Assembly (NCBI GenBank): GCA_030524035.1
Contig: JAUNHG010000002.1
Coordinates: 248,001-312,000 of the forward strand
DNA length: 64,000 nucleotides
Direction of reading: 5' to 3'
DNA from: Kocuria sp.
Lineage (GTDB): Bacteria; Actinomycetota; Actinomycetes; Actinomycetales; Micrococcaceae
A program made the position numbers and the translations under genes. The notes beneath the pieces are model-generated. The model did not search any database and was not told where the DNA came from. It saw only the letters and a list, made by a program, of their open reading frames with translations. Positions 57,567 to 64,000 of the stretch are shown in pieces (positions within the stretch are counted from its first letter, which is position 1; every line of letters starts with the position of its first letter).

Positions 57567-58631
57567 GTGAATGGCCATGAGCGTCTGGTATCACCGGGAA
57601 ACGAGCCGGATGAAAAAACCGTAGAAGCCGCTCTGCGCCCGGGAAACTTGGATGATTTTGTGGGGCAACCCCGAGTGCGCCGACAGCTGTCGTTAGTGCT
57701 AGAGGCCTCCAAACTCAGAGGGCGTGCGGCTGACCATGTGCTGTTGTCTGGTCCGCCTGGACTCGGTAAAACGACCCTAGCCATGATCATTGCCGAAGAA
57801 ATGGGAGCTGCATTACGCATATCTTCCGGCCCCGCTATTCAGCACACCGGGGATTTGGCCGCAATTTTGTCTTCTTTGACAGAGGGCGAAGTGTTGTTTT
57901 TGGATGAAATCCACCGGATGTCGCGCCCCGCTGAAGAAATGCTCTACATGGCCATGGAAGATTTCCGGGTGGACATCGTGGTCGGTAAGGGAGCCGGTGC
58001 GACGTCCATTCCCTTGGACCTTCCACCGTTTACGCTGGTGGGCGCCACGACCCGTGCGGGATTGCTACCGGGGCCATTACGGGACAGATTCGGTTTTACC
58101 GGGCACTTGGAGTTCTATTCGGTAGAAGAACTGGTTGCGGTGCTGCGCCGTTCTGCGGGACTGTTGGACCTGAACCTGAGTACCGAAGGGTTCCAGGAAG
58201 TGGCGTCACGTTCGCGCGGTACCCCGCGTATTGCTAACCGTTTGTTGCGCAGGGTAAGGGACTGGGCTTTGGTGCACGGAGTCACCAGGATTGATGCCCG
58301 GGCAGCATCCGCCGCTTTGGATATGTACGAAGTGGACCCCCGTGGTCTAGATCGGTTGGATCGTAGTGTTCTGCAGGCCTTGGTGAAACAGTTCGGTGGT
58401 GGACCGGTGGGCTTATCGACACTGGCCATTGCGGTGGGGGAGGAAACTGAGACCGTTGAAGAAGTCGCAGAACCCTACTTGGTACGGGAAGGACTGCTGG
58501 CGCGCACTCCGCGTGGCAGGGTTGCCATGCCTGCCGCGTGGGAACACTTGGGCATGCCCGTCCCGCAGCACGCCGCGTTTGGGGAAGCCGTGATGTATGA
58601 CGAAACACCCCATGACGATTCGTTTCCATGA
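57567..58631 (+). CDS. ruvB: Holliday junction branch-migration ATPase RuvB
   Basis: 354 residues. AAA+ motor with Walker [13 protein letters not shown], Walker [11 protein letters not shown], sensor [18 protein letters not shown] and the C-terminal winged-helix domain ([23 protein letters not shown]). GTG 57567 is chosen with AGGAG 11 bp upstream; TTG 57546, 2 bp after ruvA, is an alternative. Confidence 0.96.
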   Translation: MNGHERLVSPGNEPDEKTVEAALRPGNLDDFVGQPRVRRQLSLVLEASKLRGRAADHVLLSGPPGLGKTTLAMIIAEEMGAALRISSGPAIQHTGDLAAILSSLTEGEVLFLDEIHRMSRPAEEMLYMAMEDFRVDIVVGKGAGATSIPLDLPPFTLVGATTRAGLLPGPLRDRFGFTGHLEFYSVEELVAVLRRSAGLLDLNLSTEGFQEVASRSRGTPRIANRLLRRVRDWALVHGVTRIDARAASAALDMYEVDPRGLDRLDRSVLQALVKQFGGGPVGLSTLAIAVGEETETVEEVAEPYLVREGLLARTPRGRVAMPAAWEHLGMPVPQHAAFGEAVMYDETPHDDSFP

Positions 58632-58748
58632 CGTAGCGGTCCCCGGATGCGCGGCTGTCACCTACCATGTTTGTAGGACATGTTGTGCTCACGTGACCAC
58701 AACCCTCAAGACATCAACGCAGCCTGTGCTGCAGAACCAGGAGAACGT

Positions 58749-59141
58749 GTGCTTCCCTCCGTGCTGTCCGCCCAGACCGAAACCCAGCTGCTGGCCGCTG
58801 AACAGAGCGCGGGAGGATCGGGTCAGTTCTTGTTTTTTGCTGTGATGATGGGACTGCTGTTGCTGATGTTTTGGTTCACCAGCCGTGGACGTCGTCGCCA
58901 GCAACAGAAACTTAAAGAACAGCAGTCTCAAATGGTTCCTGGCACGGAGGTGATGACCAGCTACGGTCTTTATGGTCGTGTGGTCAGCATTGATCGGGAG
59001 GCCGTTAAAGCTGTGTTGGAAATTGCTCCGGGGACTCAGGTCACAGTTCATTTACAGACCGTGAGCACCGTTGTCGAGGGCACCACCGCGGATGTGACGA
59101 ACACCCGTGAGACAGATGCTACGGACTCCAACGAGAAATAA
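58749..59141 (+). CDS. yajC: Preprotein translocase accessory protein YajC
   Basis: 130 residues starting with GTG 58749 (AGGAG 5 bp upstream). One membrane helix (FLFFAVMMGLLLLMFWFTS), then the basic RGRRRQQQKLKEQQ and the YajC domain (MVPGTEVMTSYGLYGRVVSID). Part of the SecDF-YajC complex. secD follows after 76 bp. Confidence 0.92.
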   Translation: MLPSVLSAQTETQLLAAEQSAGGSGQFLFFAVMMGLLLLMFWFTSRGRRRQQQKLKEQQSQMVPGTEVMTSYGLYGRVVSIDREAVKAVLEIAPGTQVTVHLQTVSTVVEGTTADVTNTRETDATDSNEK

Positions 59142-59217
59142 CCACGTGGTGTAGCGTCCACCGGGGATTACCCACTGCCATTCGGAATATCGAGTACTGC
59201 TGACAAGGAATGCACCC

Positions 59218-61128
59218 ATGGCCACCGCAGCCTCACCGCCACCGGAGGGTTCACGGAAAAACTCCTCCAGCACAACTCCCAGGGACCGCACGGCGGTTTC
59301 ACGTGCTGTGAGCCGCGCCAGAATCTCCCTGATCACGTTGACCGTGGTGATCATTGCCCTCATCGGAGTGTTGGCGTGGGGTGCAGGTCGTGGTAGTACG
59401 CAGTGGACTCCGCGCCTTGCTTTGGACCTTGAAGGCGGCACACAGATGGTGCTCACACCGCGTTTGCAGGGGGAAGGATCCGGGGAGGAAATCGCCCCAG
59501 AACAATTGGAACAAGCGGTCGAAATTATTCGGCAGCGTGTGGACGGTTCCGGCGTGGCGGAAGCTGAAGTGGCCACGCAAGGCGGATCAAACATCGTCGT
59601 CTCCATGCCGGGAGCTCCTGACTCGGAAACCCGCGAGTTAATTCAAACGTCTGCGCACATGTCTTTCCGTCCAGTTCTGCAAACTGGTCCGGCGGCAGCA
59701 GTCCCGGAAGATCAGCGCACAGCACAGGAGGATCTGCCAAAACCTACGGAGAAACCTGAGAACTCCTCTGACCCCAACTGGGTGACTGCGGATCTGGTCA
59801 AAGAGTTCGAATCCACGGATTGCACGCAGCCGCAGAGCCCTGAGGAACGTGCTTCGCAAGATCCCGATGCCGCTGTGGTGGCTTGTGAACCGACTTCTGA
59901 TGCTAAGTACATTCTGGGTCCGCTAGAGATTCAAGGCACCGAGATCGCCAACTCCGAGTACGGTATGGCGCAAGGGCAGGGGGGGACCACCACGGGGCAG
60001 TGGGCCGTGGATCTTCAGTTCAATGCCGAAGGCACGGAGACGTTCCAAGAACTTTCTGAACGTCTATACAACATTGGCCAAACCAACTCGGGCGATCCCC
60101 GTCAGCAGTTCGCCATTCTGCTGGATGGTGAGGTTATTTCGGCCCCCAGAATGGATAACGTGGTGGCCAATGGGCAAGCCCAAATCACGGGGCAGTTCAC
60201 GGAAGAATCTGCAGCGTTCCTATCCGAACAACTGCGCTATGGTTCCTTGCCGGTAAGTTTCACCATCGCATCGGAACAACAGATTTCTGCCACATTGGGG
60301 GCGGATCAACTGCGTATGGGCATCATCGCCGGCGTTATCGGTCTGTTGTTGGTTGCTGCCTGGTCCCTGCTGCAGTACAAGTGGCTGGGGTGGGTCAATA
60401 TTGTGTCGTTGCTTGTGCTGGGCGTGATGTCCTGGCTGGCCATCGTCATCTTGGGTTGGACTATGAACTACCGGTTGTCCTTGGCGGGTGTGGCGGGTCT
60501 GGTGGTATCCATTGGCATGGCGGCGGACTCGTTCATCGTGTATTTCGAGCGCATCAGGGATGAAGTCCGCATTGGCCGCACCATTCCGGCGGCTATCGAC
60601 CATGGGTGGAAGCGTGCGCAACAGACCATTTTGGCTTCAAAAGCCGTAAACCTGATTGCCTCCGTGGTGCTGTACTTTGTGGCGGTTGGTAACGTTCGTG
60701 GCTTTGCTTTCACGCTGGGCTTGACCGCAGTGATTGACCTGTTGGTGGTGTTTTTCTTCACGCACCCGGTCATGGTGTACCTGTCACGTACTCGGTACTT
60801 TGGGCGCGGTAGTCCAGGATCCGGCTTGGATCCCAAGGCTTTGGATGCGGTGCCTTTTTACCGGGGTGGTGGACGCTTCCGTGCTCCTGAAGATCTTGAC
60901 CCGGCGTCCGGTGCCACCCAGGTGGACGATGCCGCTATTGCCGCATCGGAGGATCCTGATGCGCCACAACCGCAGCAGCCTGAGCAACAGCTACATCCCG
61001 TGGTTGTTCCTACGGGGGTCAAAGACGGCCTGACGCTAGCTGAGCGACGCCGTCAAGCCCGCCGTGCAGCTGATGCTGAGGTGGAACCGGGGTCCGGGGT
61101 GCAACTATCGGAGAAAGGGGAGAGCTGA
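59218..61128 (+). CDS. secD: Protein translocase subunit SecD
   Basis: 636 residues. First helix near residues 38-60, then the large extracytoplasmic P1 region (RLALDLEGGTQMVLTPR at its start), and five more helices with GVAGLVVSIGMAADSFIVYFE and RDEVRIGRTIPAAI. Uses the proton gradient to aid late steps of export. The C-terminal tail of about 110 residues is polar and probably cytoplasmic. The stop overlaps secF as TGATG. Confidence 0.96.
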   Translation: MATAASPPPEGSRKNSSSTTPRDRTAVSRAVSRARISLITLTVVIIALIGVLAWGAGRGSTQWTPRLALDLEGGTQMVLTPRLQGEGSGEEIAPEQLEQAVEIIRQRVDGSGVAEAEVATQGGSNIVVSMPGAPDSETRELIQTSAHMSFRPVLQTGPAAAVPEDQRTAQEDLPKPTEKPENSSDPNWVTADLVKEFESTDCTQPQSPEERASQDPDAAVVACEPTSDAKYILGPLEIQGTEIANSEYGMAQGQGGTTTGQWAVDLQFNAEGTETFQELSERLYNIGQTNSGDPRQQFAILLDGEVISAPRMDNVVANGQAQITGQFTEESAAFLSEQLRYGSLPVSFTIASEQQISATLGADQLRMGIIAGVIGLLLVAAWSLLQYKWLGWVNIVSLLVLGVMSWLAIVILGWTMNYRLSLAGVAGLVVSIGMAADSFIVYFERIRDEVRIGRTIPAAIDHGWKRAQQTILASKAVNLIASVVLYFVAVGNVRGFAFTLGLTAVIDLLVVFFFTHPVMVYLSRTRYFGRGSPGSGLDPKALDAVPFYRGGGRFRAPEDLDPASGATQVDDAAIAASEDPDAPQPQQPEQQLHPVVVPTGVKDGLTLAERRRQARRAADAEVEPGSGVQLSEKGES

Positions 61129-62174
61129 TGTCGCGTTTCGCAGATTTTGGTAATGACCTCTACAGCGGGCGGAAGTCGTTCCCCTTTGTGCCCAAACGTA
61201 AGCTTTGGTTGGGGTTAGCGGCCCTACTGGTTGTAGCCTCTGCCCTCGTTCCGATGCTTCGGGGTGGTTTTAACCTGGGTATCGATTTCACGGGCGGGTC
61301 TGAATTTGTGGTTTCGAATGTGGCAGAAGCTGGCCCGGAACCAGGTGAGCAGGCGGTGGCAGCCGCCGGACACGACGGTGAGTCCACCGTTACCGCGATT
61401 GCTCCAGGAACCATTCGGGTGCAGACCGAGCAGCTTGATGATGATCAAACGTTAGCCGTTCGGGAAGCCTTAACTAAAGCCTATGACGTCTCTGATGATC
61501 AGGTGGCCTCCAACTTCGTCGGCCCTCGATGGGGCGCAGGGATCTCTGAGCAGATGATCAGGGGGTTGGTGATCTTTCTAGCCCTCACCGCTGTGGTCAT
61601 GGCGCTGTATTTCCGAACGTGGAAGATGTCCTTGGCCGCCATGGTGGGTGTGTTCGTCACCGTTGCTTTAACCGTGGGGACGTATGCGCTAGTTGGCTTT
61701 GAGGTCACTCCTTCTGCGATCATCGGCTTTCTGACGGTGTTGTCTTATTCTCTGTACGACACGGTTGTGGTATTCGATAAAATCCGTGAAAACACCCGGG
61801 GGCTGTTGGATGGCAGCGCCCCAGCCGCCCGGCAAAACCGGGGTTTCAGTGATCACATCAATCTGGCAGCTAACCAAACGCTAGTGCGTTCGATTAATAC
61901 CTCTGTGGTGGGGTTGTTGCCAGTGGGCTCCATTTTGTTTATCGGTGCGGTTTTACTTGGTGCAGGGACGTTGAAAGACCTGGCGTTGTCGCAGTTCGTG
62001 GGCATTGTGTGGGGCACCCTGGCCACCTTGTTTGTGGCCACTCCACTGTACGCCGCCTTGCGGTCTACAGAATCTGCCGTCAAAAAACAGGAAGCACAGG
62101 CCATGGAGTTGAGGCACACCGCAAAGAGCTTGGACAACACACGGTCCCGGCAGGTGACACGCCCGAGTCCGTGA
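61128..62174 (+). CDS. secF: Protein translocase subunit SecF
   Basis: 348 residues with six helices, the P1-type motif LGIDFTGGSEFVV, and the helix-4/5 signature VLSYSLYDTVVVFDKIRENTRG. Partner of SecD. The ATG overlaps the secD stop. About 90 bp separate it from the rel start. Confidence 0.96.
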   Translation: MSRFADFGNDLYSGRKSFPFVPKRKLWLGLAALLVVASALVPMLRGGFNLGIDFTGGSEFVVSNVAEAGPEPGEQAVAAAGHDGESTVTAIAPGTIRVQTEQLDDDQTLAVREALTKAYDVSDDQVASNFVGPRWGAGISEQMIRGLVIFLALTAVVMALYFRTWKMSLAAMVGVFVTVALTVGTYALVGFEVTPSAIIGFLTVLSYSLYDTVVVFDKIRENTRGLLDGSAPAARQNRGFSDHINLAANQTLVRSINTSVVGLLPVGSILFIGAVLLGAGTLKDLALSQFVGIVWGTLATLFVATPLYAALRSTESAVKKQEAQAMELRHTAKSLDNTRSRQVTRPSP

Positions 62175-62261
62175 AAGCTGGGTGACCTGCCTAGACTAGA
62201 GCCCCGCACGGGGTAACTTCGTGATACTGAGCGTATCGGGGACCGTCGGAAGGGGGCAGCT

Positions 62262-64000
62262 GTGGAGGACTCTCCAGACCTGAATGCTAACGCTGAGGTG
62301 TCGTCGTGGACGCAGACCGGGCGCGCTCAGACTGTGTCCGGTAGCTCGGGAACTCACGGAGTGCTTCCAGCGTCCCGCCCAGTTTTTGGCCGCCCAGTAT
62401 TCCCCGGACGTTCGGAGCGGACACGTTCGACATTGTCCTACTTATCGGGTGCCTCCGTTTCCCGGTCTCCGCTGATTGAACCCTTGCTGCGTACCGTGCG
62501 TGAAAACGCTCCGGATGAGGACCTTACGGTGCTGCAGCGGGCCTTTGCTGTCGCTGACCGTCAGCACGAAGGTCAAAAACGCAAAAGTGGCGACCCGTAC
62601 ATTACGCATCCCGTGGCAGTAACTACCATTCTGGCTGAACTCGGGATGACTGGTTCGGTGCTGGTGGCGGCCTTACTGCACGATACGGTGGAAGACACTG
62701 ACTACACTTTGGAGCAGCTCACTCAAGATTTTGGGGAGGAAGTTGCCCAACTGGTGGACGGTGTAACCAAGCTGGATAAAGTCCAGTATGGTGAACACGC
62801 TCAGGCGGAAACTGTTCGCAAAATGATTGTGGCCATGGCGCGGGATATCAGGGTTTTGTTAATCAAACTGGCTGATCGACTGCATAATGCTCGCACATGG
62901 CGTTTTGTGTCTCAGGAATCTTCGGCAAAAAAAGCGAGGGAGACCCTGGAAATATTTGCCCCCTTGGCGCATCGCTTAGGGTTGAATACTATTAAGTGGG
63001 AATTAGAAGACCTTTCCTTCGCCGCGCTTTACCCTAAGATCTACGATGAAATTGTGCGTATGGTGGGGGAGCGTCAACCGCAGCGTGAGCGAAATTTAGC
63101 GGAGATTCGCACCCTCGTGGCGGAAGATCTTGCCCAATCTAGAATAGATGCGGTCATCACTGGGCGGCCTAAACACTACTATTCCGTGTATCAAAAAATG
63201 ATTGTGCGGGGTAAAGACTTTGATGAAATCCATGATCTTCTGGCCGTTCGAGTCTTGGTCTCCTCTGTTCGAGAGTGTTATGCGGCGCTAGGGTCTTTGC
63301 ATGCCCGATGGCGTCCTCTGCCTGGGCGGTTTAAAGATTACATTGCCATGCCAAAATTCAATATGTATCAATCCTTACACACAACAGTGTTGGGGCCCGG
63401 TGGGCGGCCGGTGGAGATTCAGATCCGCACTCACGAAATGCATCAGCGTGCGGAATATGGTGTGGCTGCGCATTGGAAATATAAGGATCACGCGCAGCGT
63501 GGGGGTAATCCCACTAAATCTGGTTCTCAGGATATGGGGTGGTTAAAGTCTTTGGTGTCGTGGCAGGACGATACCAAAGACTCCACCGAATTCCTTGACT
63601 CGCTGCGCTATCACATTGATACCAAAGAAGTGTATGTTTTTACTCCCCGTGGAGATGTTATGGCTTTACCCGCAGGATCCACGCCGGTGGATTTCGCGTA
63701 TGCGGTGCACACAGAGGTAGGGGATAAAACCATCGGTGCCCGCGTCAATGGAAAACTCGTGGCGCTGTCTTCTGCTTTACAGCACGGTGACTGGGTGGAG
63801 GTCTTGACGTCCAAGTCCCCCCACGCGGCCCCTTCTCAGGACTGGTTAAAGTTTGTTTCCTCCCCGCGGGCACGACAGAAGATCAAACAGTTCTTCACGA
63901 AGGAGCGACGTGAAGAAGCTATTACGCGGGGGCAGGAAGTGTTAACGCGTGCATTGCGTAAACATCATTTGCCGCTGCAGCGCACCGTGACTCAGGAAGC
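62262..64000 (+). CDS. rel: Bifunctional (p)ppGpp synthetase/hydrolase Rel (3' end outside window)
   Basis: Makes and breaks the alarmone (p)ppGpp. The frame opens at GTG 62262 with AGGGGG 8 bp upstream and runs without a stop to the window edge, 579 codons. After a polar N-terminus of about 70 residues comes the HD hydrolase domain ([33 protein letters not shown]), then the synthetase domain ([61 protein letters not shown]) and the TGS domain ([24 protein letters not shown]). The HDxxED hydrolase motif is intact. The regulatory C-terminal ACT part lies beyond the window. The yajC-secD-secF-rel order is common in Actinobacteria. Confidence 0.95.
   Translation, partial: MEDSPDLNANAEVSSWTQTGRAQTVSGSSGTHGVLPASRPVFGRPVFPGRSERTRSTLSYLSGASVSRSPLIEPLLRTVRENAPDEDLTVLQRAFAVADRQHEGQKRKSGDPYITHPVAVTTILAELGMTGSVLVAALLHDTVEDTDYTLEQLTQDFGEEVAQLVDGVTKLDKVQYGEHAQAETVRKMIVAMARDIRVLLIKLADRLHNARTWRFVSQESSAKKARETLEIFAPLAHRLGLNTIKWELEDLSFAALYPKIYDEIVRMVGERQPQRERNLAEIRTLVAEDLAQSRIDAVITGRPKHYYSVYQKMIVRGKDFDEIHDLLAVRVLVSSVRECYAALGSLHARWRPLPGRFKDYIAMPKFNMYQSLHTTVLGPGGRPVEIQIRTHEMHQRAEYGVAAHWKYKDHAQRGGNPTKSGSQDMGWLKSLVSWQDDTKDSTEFLDSLRYHIDTKEVYVFTPRGDVMALPAGSTPVDFAYAVHTEVGDKTIGARVNGKLVALSSALQHGDWVEVLTSKSPHAAPSQDWLKFVSSPRARQKIKQFFTKERREEAITRGQEVLTRALRKHHLPLQRTVTQE

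Overview
The window is a stretch of actinobacterial chromosome of moderate G+C. Gene content and order (ileS-folC-DUF4233-ndk, rne-rplU-rpmA-obg-proB-proA, nadD-rsfS, thrS-HIT, murT-gatD, yebC-ruvCAB-yajC-secDF-rel) point to Micrococcales, probably Micrococcaceae (inference; a relative of Enteractinococcus, Yaniella or Auritidibacter would fit, but no genus can be fixed from this sequence).

Layout. 1-18,700 is a mostly plus-strand core block: the ileS 3' end, folC, an acyl-CoA ligase, a Tat-exported cholesterol-oxidase-like flavoprotein, ndk, a VKOR protein, RNase E/G, ribosomal proteins bL21 and bL27, Obg, proline synthesis (proB, proA), nadD and rsfS. A tRNA-Ala(GGC) lies at 18,769-18,844.

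18,845 to about 29,300 is an accessory region. It opens with four perfect hairpins, a membrane protein and a multiply broken SCO6880-family conjugation gene, which look like the relic of an integrated conjugative element at the tRNA. A visibly G+C-richer minus-strand operon follows, behind an AraC-type regulator: an AroQ/PapB-like mutase, an aminodeoxychorismate-synthase/amidohydrolase chimera, a GNAT acetyltransferase, a DHA2-type exporter, an internally deleted SAM synthetase and an SDR oxidoreductase. I read this as a rearranged arylamine (4-amino-4-deoxychorismate/4-aminophenylalanine type) specialised-metabolite locus. An A+T-rich cassette comes next: a frameshifted lipoprotein, a broken partner gene and a fragment of another exporter.

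29,296-32,214 carries an intact PabAB and a convergent aminodeoxychorismate lyase (4-aminobenzoate for folate). 32,583-42,859 is a mixed metabolic stretch: an exported lyase-like protein, VOC protein, bioB behind a BioQ-type palindrome, aldo/keto reductase, sugar porter, zinc alcohol dehydrogenase, PPK2, App1-like phosphatase and aldehyde dehydrogenase.

43,042-47,236 is the class Ib ribonucleotide reductase operon nrdHIEF behind an NrdR-box pair and DnaA-box-like sites. After a terminator come an acyltransferase-like membrane protein, a nucleosidase, a lipoate-ligase-like protein, thrS-HIT, murT-gatD (peptidoglycan amidation), yebC-ruvCAB (Holliday junction processing), yajC-secD-secF (Sec accessory complex) and the first 579 codons of the bifunctional rel gene, which is open to the window edge.
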